Shown here: piece after piece, positions 10,400 to 23,576 of the stretch | Layout of the letters: each line of letters opens with the position of its first letter | Numbering within the stretch: position 1 is the stretch's first letter | Source of the DNA: Buchnera aphidicola (Aphis gossypii) | Lineage (GTDB): Bacteria > Pseudomonadota > Gammaproteobacteria > Enterobacterales > Enterobacteriaceae | Direction of reading: 5' to 3' | Assembly: GCF_013394915.1 (NCBI RefSeq) | Contig: NZ_CP056771.1 | Location: 558,001 to 622,000, forward strand | Length of the DNA stretch: 64,000 bases | Translations under genes and position numbers: made by a program | Notes under the pieces: generated by a model | What the model was told of the DNA's origin: nothing | Database searches by the model: none | Seen by the model: the letters and a program-made list of their open reading frames with translations, nothing else

Positions 10400-10519
10400 A
10401 TGTCTGGAATTTACCTACTCTCACACGGGGAGTCCCCGTAATACCATCGGCGAAGTAGCGTTTCACTTCTGAGTTCGGAATGGATTCAGGTGGTACCACT
10501 ACACTATTTTTACCAGACA
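10400..10519 (-). rRNA. rrf: 5S ribosomal RNA
   Basis: 120 nt on the minus strand, from UGUCUGG to CCAGACAU, whose ends pair as helix I. Internal stretches such as CCGAACUCAGAAGUGAAACG and GCCGAUGGUA are identical or near-identical to E. coli 5S. It lies 109 bases after the 23S gene in one transcript and is followed at once by the terminator. No tRNA lies in the 23S-5S spacer. Confidence 0.98.
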
Positions 10520-10610
10520 TGTTATTTTTATAATGCTATTATAATATATATATATATTAATACAACAATAAATTCAGTAAAACAAGCTTTAATTCAACTT
10601 ATTTAATTAA

Positions 10611-10628
10611 AAACACCTCTGGTGTTGT

Positions 10629-10638
<10 letters not shown>
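10611..10638 (-). other. 3' arm of the 23S rRNA precursor processing stem
   Basis: This stretch pairs with 13535-13561 on the other side of the 23S gene: 15 continuous base pairs at the mature ends, then a small internal loop, then 8 more pairs (AAACACCT / AGGTGTTT). Such a helix is the usual RNase III substrate that frees pre-23S rRNA. Confidence 0.8.
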
Positions 10639-13542
<2,904 letters not shown>

Positions 13543-13693
13543 TTACAACCCACAGGTGTTTTTTTAAATAAAATATATGCTTGTTTTCCGAATTTTTAAA
13601 GAGCTTTATTTATGTATGTCTTAATACTTATAGAAGAATAACATAATAATTTAAATTAGTATATAATTAATTTTAAAAAAATTATTTTTATTT

Positions 13694-13765
13694 CGTCCCC
13701 TAGGGGATTTGAACCCCTGTTGCCGCCGTGAAAGGGCGATGTCCTAACCTCTAGACGAAGGGGAC
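13694..13765 (-). tRNA. gltT: tRNA-Glu (anticodon UUC)
   Basis: A cloverleaf on the minus strand: acceptor GUCCCCU / AGGGGAC, anticodon loop CUUUCAC (anticodon UUC), T-arm GGUUCAAAUCC, discriminator G, 72 nt, no encoded CCA. It is the first gene of the rRNA transcript, about 150 bases before 23S. In E. coli tRNA-Glu sits in the 16S-23S spacer, so this arrangement is the 3' half of a split rRNA operon. Confidence 0.96.
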
Positions 13766-13801
13766 TTTTAAATAAAAATTATGACTTTAATAAGTATTAT
13801 A

Positions 13802-13829
13802 ATAATACAGATCGAAAAAAAAGAGTCAA
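13802..13829 (-). promoter_or_regulatory. Promoter of the tRNA-Glu / 23S / 5S operon
   Basis: On the minus strand TTGACT (13824-13829) and TATTAT (13802-13807) are separated by 16 bases, placing the start near 13795, about 30 bases before tRNA-Glu. This is the best sigma-70 promoter match in the window and lies in the spacer after aroE, so rRNA can be made independently of aroE. Confidence 0.75.
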
Positions 13830-13894
13830 GTATTTTCTTTAATATTAAATAAATATATAAAAATTTTATTTAAATATTTTAATGAATTTTCATA

Positions 13895-14725
13895 TTAAAA
13901 CGATTTTTGATTTAATAGATTGATAATATAATCTATCTTTGGAAAGATTCCATGCCATTCTAGAAAAGAATGAGCTGCTTGAAAAACTAACATTCCTATT
14001 CCATCTGAAACATACTTAGCATTGATCTTTTTACACCAATTAAGAAAAGATGTTTTATCTGATCCATAATTCATATCATAAAAAAAAGTTTTAGAAGAAA
14101 ATAAATTCAATGGAATAAAAATATTTTCATATTGAATGTTTCTAGATAATCCATTAATAACTAAATCAAAATATTTTTTTTTAAAACTATTTGTTTTGAA
14201 TATTTTAATATTTCCATATTTCTTAAATTGATTTACTAAATTTAAAGCATTCAAATCTGTTCTATTTAAAATATAAACTGAACATCCCATTGACAAAATT
14301 GATAAAAGAACGCCTTGAACTGCTCCACCTGCTCCTAATATTAAAACAGAAAAATTTTTTTTTATGAATTTTAATCTCTTCAAATCCGAAAGCAATCCAA
14401 TACCATCAGTATTATCTCCTAAAACGTATTGATTATCTACTTTTTTTAATGTATTAACAGATTTAGCAATTTGAGCTCTTTCACTTAATTTATCAGAAAA
14501 AAAATATGCTTCCTTTTTAAAAGGAGAAGTCACGTTTGCACCACTAATATTATTTTTAAAAAAATCAGAAACTAACAAAGAAAATCGATCTAACGGAACA
14601 TTAATAGCTTCATAAATATGTAAAATCCCAGTTTGTTTCGAAAAAAAATCATGAATTTCTGGAGATCTACTATGATTAACAGGATTTCCAAATAAAGCAT
14701 AATTAAAATTTTTATTTTTAGGCAT
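13895..14725 (-). CDS. aroE: Shikimate dehydrogenase (NADP)
   Basis: Reduces 3-dehydroshikimate to shikimate, part of the route to chorismate and the aromatic amino acids supplied to the aphid. It is 276 residues (E. coli 272). The substrate motif NPVNHSRSP is at the N-terminus, followed by the conserved lysine in TSPFKKEA, DNTDGIG, and the NADP motif GAGGAVQGV. The ATG overlaps the end of tsaC by eight bases, so translation is probably coupled. aroB and aroK of the same pathway are near 43-44 kb. Confidence 0.95.
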   Translation of the reverse strand: MPKNKNFNYALFGNPVNHSRSPEIHDFFSKQTGILHIYEAINVPLDRFSLLVSDFFKNNISGANVTSPFKKEAYFFSDKLSERAQIAKSVNTLKKVDNQYVLGDNTDGIGLLSDLKRLKFIKKNFSVLILGAGGAVQGVLLSILSMGCSVYILNRTDLNALNLVNQFKKYGNIKIFKTNSFKKKYFDLVINGLSRNIQYENIFIPLNLFSSKTFFYDMNYGSDKTSFLNWCKKINAKYVSDGIGMLVFQAAHSFLEWHGIFPKIDYIINLLNQKSF

Positions 14726-15290
14726 AACGAACTAATTTTCCATTCATAATATTGATTATTTTAGAAGCATTTTTCTCATTTCCTATATTACCGTTTAGAA
14801 ATGGAAAATTTTTACCAAAAATTTTTAAAACACTTTCTCTAGTAAAACATGGAGACATATTAGAAAAATTAGCACTTGTTGATATTAATGGCTTTCCAAA
14901 AACAGTACATAATTTCACTATACTTTTATGATTACTAATACGAACAGCCACAGTTTTATGTTTACCAGTTATCCAATAAGGAGTTGAAGAATTTGATGGT
15001 AATAAAAGTGTAAAATGTCCTGGCCAGTAATTAAACATATTTTTTTTTTGTTTGATTGATATTTGATTTTCGTCAATATATTTTTTTATTTGACTATAAT
15101 AAGCAGCTACCAATATCAAACCTTTTTTTATATTTCTTTTTTTTAAATTTAATAAGTTTTTAACTGCTTTTTCATTATCAGGATCACATCCTAATCCAAA
15201 CATAGATTCTGTAGGATACGCAATTATTTTCTTGCAATACAATTTTTGTATACAATATATTAATGAATTGAGATGAAAACTCTTACTCAT
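14718..15290 (-). CDS. tsaC: Threonylcarbamoyl-AMP synthase TsaC (YrdC/RimN)
   Basis: Makes threonylcarbamoyl-adenylate from threonine, bicarbonate and ATP, the first step of the t6A37 modification of ANN-reading tRNAs. The 190-residue protein shows the YrdC marks: PTESMFGLGCDP near residue 26, the PGHFTLLLP segment, VAVRI and STSANFS. The length equals E. coli. An in-frame A10 run (15040-15049) encodes QKKN. It overlaps aroE by eight bases. The order tsaC-aroE is as in E. coli. Confidence 0.95.
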   Translation of the reverse strand: MSKSFHLNSLIYCIQKLYCKKIIAYPTESMFGLGCDPDNEKAVKNLLNLKKRNIKKGLILVAAYYSQIKKYIDENQISIKQKKNMFNYWPGHFTLLLPSNSSTPYWITGKHKTVAVRISNHKSIVKLCTVFGKPLISTSANFSNMSPCFTRESVLKIFGKNFPFLNGNIGNEKNASKIINIMNGKLVRYA

Positions 15291-15330
15291 TGAATAATTC
15301 TCATATAAAAAACATCATGTATTTATAAAC

Positions 15331-15807
15331 TTAATGTGTTATTTTCGTGGTAAAATTAAATAATAAATTTTCAAGTTTTCTATACACTATCTCGCATCCT
15401 GGAGAATTGAATAAAACGATTAAAATAATCCATTTTAAATCTTCTAAATTTAACTCGTTAATTTCTAAATCCATAATCTTTTCAATAATCATTTCACGTG
15501 TTTCTAAAGTTAATATTTCTAATTGCTCTAGAAATAGTATAAAACCACGACAATCAGAATTCAACTTAAATAATTCTTTTTGATTGTAAACTCGTGTTGA
15601 AATTTGATCAGAAGTCAAGCTAATAGATGAAAAATTATTTTTTTTGCAAGAAGATAAATTTTTTAACCATCGTAATGCATTACAAATATCTTTTTTTCGG
15701 AAACCTATATCTGATAAATCTTTTATTAAACTGTCATAATCAATAGATATTTTTGATTCATTATGTACACAGGTTTCAAATAAATATATTAATATTTCAA
15801 ACATCAT
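15331..15807 (-). CDS. smg: Smg family protein (DUF494)
   Basis: A 158-residue acidic protein matching E. coli Smg (157) in length and in the opening MMFEILIYLFE and the C-terminal DLKWIILIVLFNSPG. Its function is not known. In E. coli smg neighbours dprA and def, as it neighbours def here, but divergently because dprA has been lost and a 253-base spacer lies between. That spacer is AT-rich with no gene I can recognise and must hold the def promoter. Confidence 0.9.
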   Translation of the reverse strand: MMFEILIYLFETCVHNESKISIDYDSLIKDLSDIGFRKKDICNALRWLKNLSSCKKNNFSSISLTSDQISTRVYNQKELFKLNSDCRGFILFLEQLEILTLETREMIIEKIMDLEINELNLEDLKWIILIVLFNSPGCEIVYRKLENLLFNFTTKITH

Positions 15808-16060
15808 ATCCTCAATTAAATATTAAAAAAAATTGAATATTTAATAACGCTTTACATATTAATTTTGTTAATATTTTAAATATTTAACATAATTAAACTT
15901 TATAATTTATTAAAAATTATTAAATTAATTTAATAAAAACTAAATGTTATCTAAATAAAACTTGAAAAGTTTTTAAAAGTATCAAAAGTTAACTTTTAAA
16001 TATATTAAAAGAGTTTATACTATAAAATTAAACAATTTTAAAAATAATATAAATAAATAT

Positions 16061-16570
16061 ATGTCTGTTTTAAAAATATTACAATATCCTAACCCAAAAT
16101 TAAGATTCATTGCAAAGCCAGTTAGTATAATTACAAAAGAAATAAAAAAATTAACTTGCAATATGTTAGATACTATGTATGAAAAAGAAGGCATTGGTTT
16201 AGCAGCAACACAAGTTAATGTACCATTGCAGATTGTAGTGATTAGTAAAGAAAATTTTAAGAAAGATGATTTAATACTTATTAATCCTAAAATTATTGAA
16301 AAAAAAGGAAATATTAGTATTCAAGAAGGATGTTTATCTATTCCAGAATACCGTGATTTTGTACCACGTTCAGATTATATAAAAGTAAAAGCGATAAATT
16401 TACTTGGAAAAACAATAGAAATAGAAGCGAAATCAATATTATCTATTTGTATACAACATGAAATTGATCATTTACAAGGAATACTATTTATAGATTATTT
16501 GTCATTATTGAAAAGAGAAAGAATTAAAAAAAAATTTAAAAAAAAAATAAAATATCTTGAAAGGATATAA
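16061..16570 (+). CDS. def: Peptide deformylase
   Basis: Removes the formyl group from N-formylmethionine of nascent proteins. All three deformylase motifs are present: GIGLAATQV (44-52), EGCLSIP with metal ligand C91, and QHEIDHLQG with H133 and H137 and catalytic E134. It is 169 residues, as in E. coli, with a lysine-rich tail. fmt begins six bases after the stop, so the formylation/deformylation pair is co-transcribed. Confidence 0.97.
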   Translation: MSVLKILQYPNPKLRFIAKPVSIITKEIKKLTCNMLDTMYEKEGIGLAATQVNVPLQIVVISKENFKKDDLILINPKIIEKKGNISIQEGCLSIPEYRDFVPRSDYIKVKAINLLGKTIEIEAKSILSICIQHEIDHLQGILFIDYLSLLKRERIKKKFKKKIKYLERI

Positions 16571-16576
16571 ATCAAC

Positions 16577-17524
16577 TTGAAAACACTAAAAATTGTTTTT
16601 GCTGGAACATCAAATTTTTCTGAAAAATATTTATCTGCTTTAATAAACTTTCAATGCAATATTAAAGCCGTGATTACTAAACCAGATCGTCCACATGGAA
16701 GAGGACACAAAATAATTTTTTCCCCTGTAAAACAAACGGCAATGAAAAAAAACATTCCTATTCTTCAACCATTAAATCTAGGCGATGAAAATTTTCAAAA
16801 AATATTATCAAGTTTTTGCGCGGAAATTATGATAGTAGTTTCATATGGAAAAATAATACCTCAAAAAATATTATCTATATTTCCTAAAGGATGCATTAAT
16901 GTTCATGCTTCGCTATTACCTAGATGGAGAGGAGCATCACCTATTCAATCAGCAATTTTATCTGGAGATAAAAAAACTGGAATAAGTATCATTAAAATGA
17001 ACAATAAAATTGATGCTGGAAATATAATAATGTTAAAGGAATGTCTAATATCCTCTAAAGAAACATCAGCAACATTATCTTTAAAGTTAATTAAAATTGG
17101 TATTAAAATATTAATGAAAGCTTTATATAAAATAAATAATAATATCTTCAAAGAAACTCAACAAAATGAAAAATATGCAACTTTTTCAAAAAAAATTGTT
17201 AAAACAGATGCATTATTAAATTGGAATAAAAGCGCCGATTTTTTAGAGAGATTAATACGTGCTTTCAATCCTTGGCCAATATGTTATTTTTTTATGGATC
17301 AAATACCTATCAAAGTTTGGCAAGCAAAAACAACAGAAAATACTTGTCGTAATTATTCAATAGGAGAAATTATTTCTATTGATAAAAATGGAGTACAAGT
17401 AAATACAAAAGATAAAATATTAAATATTGAAAAAATACAACTACCTGGTAAAAATATTTTAAGCATAAAAGATATAATAATTTCAAAAAAAAGTTATTTT
17501 AAATGCGGAAAAATATTATCATAA
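16577..17524 (+). CDS. fmt: Methionyl-tRNA formyltransferase
   Basis: Transfers formyl from 10-formyl-THF (made by FolD) to Met-tRNA-fMet. The 315-residue protein has catalytic N108, H110 and D146 (E. coli N109/H111/D147) and the motif HASLLPRWRGASPIQ, plus a C-terminal OB-like domain. The start is TTG at 16577; numbering of the catalytic residues supports it and no ATG fits. The gap to def is six bases. Translation from TTG may keep its level low. Confidence 0.95.
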   Translation: MKTLKIVFAGTSNFSEKYLSALINFQCNIKAVITKPDRPHGRGHKIIFSPVKQTAMKKNIPILQPLNLGDENFQKILSSFCAEIMIVVSYGKIIPQKILSIFPKGCINVHASLLPRWRGASPIQSAILSGDKKTGISIIKMNNKIDAGNIIMLKECLISSKETSATLSLKLIKIGIKILMKALYKINNNIFKETQQNEKYATFSKKIVKTDALLNWNKSADFLERLIRAFNPWPICYFFMDQIPIKVWQAKTTENTCRNYSIGEIISIDKNGVQVNTKDKILNIEKIQLPGKNILSIKDIIISKKSYFKCGKILS

Positions 17525-17555
17525 ATATTTTTAGCTGATTTTTAAAATAAAAACG

Positions 17556-17580
17556 AGCAAACGGTCGACTTCCGTTTGCT
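17556..17580 (-). terminator. Rho-independent terminator of the alpha (rplQ) operon
   Basis: A perfect 9-bp stem AGCAAACGG / CCGTTTGCT with a 7-base loop. On the minus strand it is followed by CGTTTTTATTTT. It lies after rplQ and before convergent fmt, and could serve both. Confidence 0.85.
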
Positions 17581-17617
17581 TAAACATATAACATAATAAT
17601 ATTTATTTAATTTAAAA

Positions 17618-18019
17618 TTAATTTTTAATGTTTTTAATGCTATTGTCTTTTATGTTTTTTTTAACACGATCTACAAGTTCGATATAAGCCATAGGAGCTT
17701 TATCGCCAGATCGAAATCCACATTTTAAAATGCGAGTATAGCCACCACATCGATTTAAAAAAATAGGGCCTAAAATTTTAAATAATTTAGCGACTACTTC
17801 ATTATTTCTAATTCTTGAAAAAACTAATCTTCTACGAGCGACATTGTCTATTTTTGACAAAGTAATCATAGGCTCGACGACACGACGCAGTTCTTTTGCT
17901 TTTGCCAAAGTAGTTTTTATAATTTCATTAGTCAATAATGAACATGCCATATTTTTAAATATGGCACTACGATGACTGCTATTGCAATTTAACTGACGGC
18001 CGATTTTTCGATGTCTCAT
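17618..18019 (-). CDS. rplQ: 50S ribosomal protein L17
   Basis: Large-subunit protein lining the exit-tunnel region. 133 residues; [17 protein letters not shown] and [11 protein letters not shown] are diagnostic. The C-terminal tail is a few residues longer than in E. coli (127) and Lys/Asn/Ile-rich. It is the last gene of the alpha operon, 37 bases after rpoA, and is followed by the terminator at 17556-17580. Confidence 0.97.
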   Translation of the reverse strand: MRHRKIGRQLNCNSSHRSAIFKNMACSLLTNEIIKTTLAKAKELRRVVEPMITLSKIDNVARRRLVFSRIRNNEVVAKLFKILGPIFLNRCGGYTRILKCGFRSGDKAPMAYIELVDRVKKNIKDNSIKNIKN

Positions 18020-18056
18020 AATTTTATACCTTTATAAACATAGTATTAATAAGAAA

Positions 18057-19046
18057 TTATTCTTCTAAAGCGTTCAATGGAGGCCATTTTTCTAATTTCA
18101 TTCCAAGCGATAAATTACGTGAAGCTAATATATCTTTAATTTCAGTTAACGATTTTTTTCCTAAGTTAGGTGTTTTTAAAAGTTCAACTTCAGTTTTTTG
18201 AACTAAATCGCCTATATAATGTATAGATTCTGCTTTAAGACAATTAGCTGATCGTACGGTTAATTCTAAGTCATCTACAGGACGCAATAAAATAGGTTCA
18301 AATTCAGGTTTTTCTTCTTTTACTTCTGGTTCTTTAACATCTCTCAAATCAACAAAAGCTTCTAATTGTTCTGACAAAATAGTTGCAGCACGTCTTATAG
18401 CTTCTTCAGGATCAATTGTCCCATTTGTTTTCATTTCGATAATTAGTTTATCCAAATCTGTTCTTTGTTCAACTCGTGCAGCTTCAACATTGTAAACAAT
18501 TCGATTTATAGGACTATAACATGCATCTACCAACAAGCAACCAATAGGTCTTGATTCGTCTTCTACATGTACTCGAGATGAAGCTGGAATATAACCTCTT
18601 CCACGTTGTACCTTTATTCTCATCTGAATAGAGGAATTATTATCCGTTAAATGACAAATTACATGATTAGGTTTTATAATTTCAACATCATTATCATGTA
18701 TAATATCTGAAGCAGTAACACAACAAATACCTGTTTTTTGAAGATTAATAAAGGCCTCATCTTTTCCATGCAACTTAATTGCTAATCCTTTTAAATTTAG
18801 TAAAATTTCCAAAATATCTTCTTGAATGCCTTCTTTAGTACTATACTCATGTAAAACACCGTCAATTTCTACCTCTGTTACAGCACAACCAGGCATAGAA
18901 GACAGTAAAATTCTTCGCAATGCATTGCCCAGTGTATGACCAAAGCCTCGTTCTAATGGCTCTAATGTAACTTTCGTGTGAGTTGGGGTAATTTGTTCAA
19001 TATCGACTAAACGTGGCTTTAAAAATCCCATAATAGAACTCTGCAT
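18057..19046 (-). CDS. rpoA: RNA polymerase alpha subunit
   Basis: 329 residues, the same length as E. coli. The N-terminal assembly domain ([23 protein letters not shown]) and C-terminal DNA-binding domain are both kept; the latter has [10 protein letters not shown], which includes the R265 position that contacts UP elements and activators. So alpha-CTD function is retained although few transcription factors remain in such genomes. It lies between rpsD and rplQ as in the E. coli alpha operon. Confidence 0.98.
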   Translation of the reverse strand: MQSSIMGFLKPRLVDIEQITPTHTKVTLEPLERGFGHTLGNALRRILLSSMPGCAVTEVEIDGVLHEYSTKEGIQEDILEILLNLKGLAIKLHGKDEAFINLQKTGICCVTASDIIHDNDVEIIKPNHVICHLTDNNSSIQMRIKVQRGRGYIPASSRVHVEDESRPIGCLLVDACYSPINRIVYNVEAARVEQRTDLDKLIIEMKTNGTIDPEEAIRRAATILSEQLEAFVDLRDVKEPEVKEEKPEFEPILLRPVDDLELTVRSANCLKAESIHYIGDLVQKTEVELLKTPNLGKKSLTEIKDILASRNLSLGMKLEKWPPLNALEE

Positions 19047-19077
19047 AATAAACCCCTATATCTAATAGTCAGTTTTA

Positions 19078-19698
19078 TTACTTAGAATAAAGTTCAACAA
19101 TCAAATGTTCATTAATTTCTGAAGACAAATCTGAACGTTCAGGAAATCGTTTAAAAATCCCTTCCATTTTAATAAAATCTACTTCTATCCAAATAGGTTT
19201 TTCTCGTTGTTCAGTTAATTCCAAAGCAGCTTTTATCCGTGATTGAGCTTTAGACTTATCTCTAATAGATATACGATCATTAGGAGTAACTTGATATGAT
19301 GCAATGTTCACAACATGATTATTTACTTGAATAGATTTATGATTAATTAACTGTCTCGATTCAGCACGTGTACATCCGAATCCCATACGATACACTACAT
19401 TATCAAGTCTTCTTTCTAGAATTTGCAGTAAATTTTCTCCAGTATTACCTTTTAAACGTGAAGCTTTTTTGTAATATATTTTAAATTGCCGCTCTAAAAC
19501 ACCATAAATACGACGTACTTTCTGTTTCTCGCGCAATTGAATTGCATAATCAGACAATCTTGGTTTTCTTAATCCATGTTGCCCAGGAGGATGCTCTAAT
19601 TTGCATTTTGATTCTATCGAGCGAAATCCAGATTTTAAAAATAAATCAGTTCCTTCACGTCGACTTAATTTTAATTTAGGGCCTAAATATTTTGCCAT
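19078..19698 (-). CDS. rpsD: 30S ribosomal protein S4
   Basis: 206 residues, the same as E. coli. A primary 16S-binding protein and, in E. coli, the translational repressor of the alpha operon. It starts [19 protein letters not shown], with an S4 RNA-binding domain ([14 protein letters not shown]) in the middle. It is 25 bases after rpsK and 31 before rpoA. Confidence 0.98.
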   Translation of the reverse strand: MAKYLGPKLKLSRREGTDLFLKSGFRSIESKCKLEHPPGQHGLRKPRLSDYAIQLREKQKVRRIYGVLERQFKIYYKKASRLKGNTGENLLQILERRLDNVVYRMGFGCTRAESRQLINHKSIQVNNHVVNIASYQVTPNDRISIRDKSKAQSRIKAALELTEQREKPIWIEVDFIKMEGIFKRFPERSDLSSEINEHLIVELYSK

Positions 19699-19723
19699 TT
19701 AATTCTCCAATAATTTCTAAAAT

Positions 19724-20128
<405 letters not shown>

Positions 20129-20133
20129 CTAAA

Positions 20134-20490
20134 TTATTTTTTTATCGCTTTTCTAGGGCCTTTACAAGTACGAGCATTTGTTTTTGTTCTTTGTCCTCGG
20201 ACCGGAAGATTTTTACGATGTCGTATGCCACGATAACAATTAAGATCAATTAAACGCTTAATATTTAAATTTTTTTCTCGTCTTAAATCGCCTTCAACTA
20301 CATATTTAGCTACATTTTCTCTCAATAATTCAATATCTGATTCTTTTAAATCTATTATTTTCATGGTTTCTGAAATATTTGAATTCATACAAATAATCTT
20401 AGATCGTTTTCTTCCTATTCCATATATTGCTGTTAATGCTATGATAGTATGTTTATTCTCAGGAATATTAATACCGGCGATACGAGCCAT
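20134..20490 (-). CDS. rpsM: 30S ribosomal protein S13
   Basis: 118 residues from the ATG at 20490 ([13 protein letters not shown]), matching E. coli. An upstream in-frame TTG at 20499 would add only three residues and is less likely, since AAGGA sits nine bases before the ATG. S13 contacts the P-site tRNA and 5S/L5 bridge. The C-terminal [18 protein letters not shown] is intact. It is the first gene of the alpha operon, in which S4 regulates this start in E. coli. Confidence 0.97.
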   Translation of the reverse strand: MARIAGINIPENKHTIIALTAIYGIGRKRSKIICMNSNISETMKIIDLKESDIELLRENVAKYVVEGDLRREKNLNIKRLIDLNCYRGIRHRKNLPVRGQRTKTNARTCKGPRKAIKK

Positions 20491-20532
20491 TTTATACAAT
20501 CCTTAAAATTTATTAAGATAAACTAACATAAT

Positions 20533-20566
20533 AAATTTATCAATATATATAAATATTAATAAATTT
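20533..20566 (-). terminator. Hairpin between rpmJ and rpsM (spc|alpha border)
   Basis: A 12-bp inverted repeat AAATTTATCAAT / ATTAATAAATTT (one G-U on the minus strand) with a 10-base loop lies in the 100-base gap that follows rpmI-less spc order in transcription: rpmJ at 20591 is upstream of the window's alpha genes only if read from 20707 down. It therefore lies after the rpmJ stop and before the rpsM ATG, exactly at the E. coli spc/alpha operon border. It may attenuate read-through or stabilise the spc mRNA end. There is no T run, so true termination is uncertain. Confidence 0.45.
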
Positions 20567-20590
20567 TAATATAGTTTTTATTTTTTAACT

Positions 20591-20707
20591 TTAACCTTGA
20601 CGTTGTTTGTGTTTCGGATCATTACTACAAATAACTCTTACTACATTATTACGTCGTATAATTTTACAACTTCGACAAAGTGTTTTAACAGAAGCTTTAA
20701 CTTTCAT
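20591..20707 (-). CDS. rpmJ: 50S ribosomal protein L36
   Basis: A 38-residue gene ([10 protein letters not shown]...KHKQRQG) between secY and rpsM. It is the zinc-binding (C+) form with ligands C11, C14, C27 and H33. It is one of the smallest ribosomal proteins and helps organise 23S rRNA. A GAGGATTTTCA leader precedes the ATG. It is placed as in E. coli, the last gene of the spc operon. Confidence 0.96.
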   Translation of the reverse strand: MKVKASVKTLCRSCKIIRRNNVVRVICSNDPKHKQRQG

Positions 20708-20731
20708 TGAAAATCCTCAACTATTAAAAAT

Positions 20732-22051
20732 TTAATTTAACCTAGCTTTTTTTAATATAGAGTCATATTGACTAGACATTATTAAAGTTTGAATTTGAGC
20801 AATAAAATCCATTATCACTACAACTACAATAAGCAATGACGTACCACCAAAGTAAAATGGGACATTCATAGCACTTCTCATGAATTCTGGTACTAAGCAA
20901 ATAAAGGTAATATATAAAGAACCAAAAAATGTTAATCGTAACATAATTTTATAAATATATTTAGCTGTTTGCTCACCTGGCCTAATTCCTGAAATAAAAG
21001 CGCCTGACTTTTTTAAGTTGTCTGCAGTTTCACGAGGATTAAAAACTAATCCAGTATAAAAAAAACAAAAGAAAATAATAGAAGCTGTATATAAAACTAG
21101 GTATAAAGACTGATTAGGTTGAAAATAAAACAAAATAGTTTTAAAAAAGCTGTATTTCTTATCTATTCCAAACCAAGATATAATAGTAGCAGGAAATAAT
21201 ACAATACTTGAGGCAAATATTGCAGGAATAACACCAGACATATTTACTTTTAAAGGTAAATGAGTACTTTGTGCTGAATAAATACGACGACCTTGTTGAC
21301 GCTGAGCATAATGAACAATAATTTTTCTCTGACTACGTTCAATAAAAACAACTAAAAAAACAACTAAAAAAATTAATAATAAAACAGATAAAAACAATAA
21401 TAAATGTAAATGCCCTTGTCTAGTCTGCTCAATTGTATGTGTAATCGCAGAAGGAAGTCCTGCTATTATACCTGTAAAAATGATAATAGAAATACCATTA
21501 CCAATACCACATTCTGTAATTAATTCTCCTAACCACATTAAAAACATAGTACCAGTTACTAATATAATAATAGCAGTAAAATAAAAATAAAAATTTGTAT
21601 CAACTATAATAGGTCGCATGCTGGATATGCTAGATAAACTTGTCACAACACCAACCGACTGAAAAAAAGCTAATATTAAAGTAGCATATCTTGTATATTC
21701 ATTAATTTTATATCGACCTGCTTCTCCTTCTTTCTTTAATTCGGATAAAAAAGGAATCGCTAAAGTTAGTAACTGAATAATAATAGAAGCCGATATATAG
21801 GGCATGATACCTAATGCAAAAATAGAAGCTCGATTCAAAGCCCCGCCAGAAAACATATTAAACATTTCAAAAATAGTGCCTTTTTGATGATTTAATATTC
21901 TAGACAAAATTGTAGTATCAATTCCAGGTATAGGAATAAAGGAGCCGATACGAAAAATAATTAAAGAAATTATTACAAAAATAATTCTATTTTTAAGTTC
22001 ATTAATATTTTTTTTAGAATTTTTAAAATTCATTCCTAATTTATTAATCAT
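20732..22051 (-). CDS. secY: Protein translocase subunit SecY
   Basis: The pore-forming subunit of the SecYEG translocon, 439 residues (E. coli 443) with ten hydrophobic membrane segments; the first begins at about residue 20 ([20 protein letters not shown]). The family motifs [14 protein letters not shown] [11 protein letters not shown] and [18 protein letters not shown] are present. It inserts inner-membrane proteins such as TsgA and MdlAB and exports FkpA. The gene is 10 bases after rplO. Confidence 0.97.
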   Translation of the reverse strand: MINKLGMNFKNSKKNINELKNRIIFVIISLIIFRIGSFIPIPGIDTTILSRILNHQKGTIFEMFNMFSGGALNRASIFALGIMPYISASIIIQLLTLAIPFLSELKKEGEAGRYKINEYTRYATLILAFFQSVGVVTSLSSISSMRPIIVDTNFYFYFTAIIILVTGTMFLMWLGELITECGIGNGISIIIFTGIIAGLPSAITHTIEQTRQGHLHLLLFLSVLLLIFLVVFLVVFIERSQRKIIVHYAQRQQGRRIYSAQSTHLPLKVNMSGVIPAIFASSIVLFPATIISWFGIDKKYSFFKTILFYFQPNQSLYLVLYTASIIFFCFFYTGLVFNPRETADNLKKSGAFISGIRPGEQTAKYIYKIMLRLTFFGSLYITFICLVPEFMRSAMNVPFYFGGTSLLIVVVVIMDFIAQIQTLIMSSQYDSILKKARLN

Positions 22052-22061
22052 TATTTACTAA

Positions 22062-22496
22062 TTATCCTTCAATTTTACCACCATAATTTTCAATTTCTAT
22101 ACGAGCGCCTTTAGTAACACGCAAACCACGTAATATTATAGGGCTTTTTAATTTCCCTGAAAGAATAATTTTTACATATTTAACATTCTTATTAACAATA
22201 TTTTCTTTTTTTAAAATTTTTAAATCAATTATGTTAGCTGATAATTGTGATATTTGAGATAATCTAACTTCAGTAGTAATATTTGTTTTTCTGGATTTAA
22301 ATCCAAATTTAGGAAGTCTTCTATACAAAGGCATTTGACCTCCTTCGAAACCACGATTTATACTTCCACCAGATCTAGATTTTTGACCTTTATGTCCTCT
22401 TCCAGCTGTTTTTCCCAAACCAGAACCAATGCCTCGACCTAATCTTTTTCGATTTTTTTTAGATCCAAATGACGGAGATAAACTATTTAGATGCAT
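22062..22496 (-). CDS. rplO: 50S ribosomal protein L15
   Basis: 144 residues, the same as E. coli. The glycine-rich N-terminus ([20 protein letters not shown]) and [18 protein letters not shown] are diagnostic. It binds 23S rRNA late in assembly. It sits three bases after rpmD and ten before secY. Confidence 0.98.
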   Translation of the reverse strand: MHLNSLSPSFGSKKNRKRLGRGIGSGLGKTAGRGHKGQKSRSGGSINRGFEGGQMPLYRRLPKFGFKSRKTNITTEVRLSQISQLSANIIDLKILKKENIVNKNVKYVKIILSGKLKSPIILRGLRVTKGARIEIENYGGKIEG

Positions 22497-22499
22497 AAA

Positions 22500-22679
22500 T
22501 TATTTCTCTTGTATTTTTAAGATATACGATACTTTTTTAATCATACCTCGAATTGAAGGCGTATCTTCAAGAGTAACGGTATGTCCAATAAAACGCAATC
22601 CCAAACCAGACAGTGTTTTTTTATGTTTTGGAATTCTTCCTATAGAACTTTTTACTTGAGTAATTTTAATAGTTTTCAT
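22500..22679 (-). CDS. rpmD: 50S ribosomal protein L30
   Basis: A 59-residue gene ([20 protein letters not shown]... ILKIQEK) between rpsE and rplO, the same length as E. coli L30. The family motif [11 protein letters not shown] is present. A GGAAGGTAAATTC leader with GGAAGG gives a good ribosome-binding site. It starts ten bases after the rpsE stop. Confidence 0.96.
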   Translation of the reverse strand: MKTIKITQVKSSIGRIPKHKKTLSGLGLRFIGHTVTLEDTPSIRGMIKKVSYILKIQEK

Positions 22680-22689
22680 TGATTAGAAT

Positions 22690-23196
22690 TTACCTTCCTA
22701 AGATATCTTCAATAGATTTATTTCTTTTCGCTGCTATCATTTCTGGGGATTTCATATTAACTAAACCATTCATAGTCGCTCGAACTACATTAATTGGATT
22801 AGTTGATCCATACGTTTTAGCTAGTACATTATGTATACCAGCTACTTCTAAAACTGCACGCATAGCTCCTCCCGCAATAATTCCAGTACCATCTGAAGCA
22901 GGCTTCATAAATACATTAGATCCAGTGTGCGATCCTTTTAGAGGGTGTTGTAAGGTTCTATTTGCTAACGGTATAGTAAACATATTACGTCTTGCTTTTT
23001 CCATAGCTTTTTGGATAGCTGCAGGGACTTCACGAGCTTTTCCATATCCAAAACCAACACGTCCCTTTCCATTGCCAACTACTGTTAGAGCTGTAAAAGA
23101 AAAAATTCGACCACCTTTAACTGTTTTTGACACACGGTTTACAGTGATTAACTTTTCTTGTAATTCGTTGTTATTTTTTTTATCAATATTGACCAT
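22690..23196 (-). CDS. rpsE: 30S ribosomal protein S5
   Basis: 168 residues from the ATG at 23196 ([17 protein letters not shown]), matching the E. coli start; the longer open frame to 23226 would overlap rplR and is not needed. S5 acts in translational fidelity and mRNA unwinding. It has the S5 domain ([19 protein letters not shown]) and [20 protein letters not shown] lies upstream. The gene is 13 bases after rplR. A 189-codon open frame on the opposite strand is a shadow. Confidence 0.97.
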   Translation of the reverse strand: MVNIDKKNNNELQEKLITVNRVSKTVKGGRIFSFTALTVVGNGKGRVGFGYGKAREVPAAIQKAMEKARRNMFTIPLANRTLQHPLKGSHTGSNVFMKPASDGTGIIAGGAMRAVLEVAGIHNVLAKTYGSTNPINVVRATMNGLVNMKSPEMIAAKRNKSIEDILGR

Positions 23197-23209
23197 TTTA
23201 TATTTTGCC

Positions 23210-23575
23210 TTAAAACTTGAGCCCAAAATTTCGAGCAGAATCTGCTAATACTTTTACACGACCATGATATTTAAAACCAGAACGATCGAATGAAACTTTA
23301 GATATTCCTTTTAACAAAGCTCTTTTAGCAATACTTTTTCCAATAACTTCTGCTGCCTCTTTATTTCCCGTATATTTCAAACCAGATTTAATCTGTTTTT
23401 CTACAGTCGAGGCAAAAACTAAAACTTTTGCTTCAGAAGAAATTATTTGAGCATAGATATGACGAGAAGTGCGATGCACAACTAAACGCGTTGCTCCTAA
23501 TTTTTTCATTTGATAACGTGATTTTTTTAATCGACGTATACGAGAGTTTATTTTTGAATTTCTAGAAGTAGTCAT
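23210..23575 (-). CDS. rplR: 50S ribosomal protein L18
   Basis: 121 residues (E. coli 117). It binds 5S rRNA with L5. [18 protein letters not shown] and [20 protein letters not shown] are diagnostic; the N-terminus carries a few extra basic residues. The stop of rplF and the ATG here are separated by only one base, so translation is probably coupled. Confidence 0.97.
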   Translation of the reverse strand: MTTSRNSKINSRIRRLKKSRYQMKKLGATRLVVHRTSRHIYAQIISSEAKVLVFASTVEKQIKSGLKYTGNKEAAEVIGKSIAKRALLKGISKVSFDRSGFKYHGRVKVLADSARNFGLKF

Positions 23576-23576
23576 T

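Noticed and set aside
22679..23248. 189-codon open frame on the plus strand opposite rpsE/rplR
   Set aside because: It lies antisense to the highly conserved rpsE and shows no family resemblance; long shadows are common opposite ribosomal protein genes with constrained codons.
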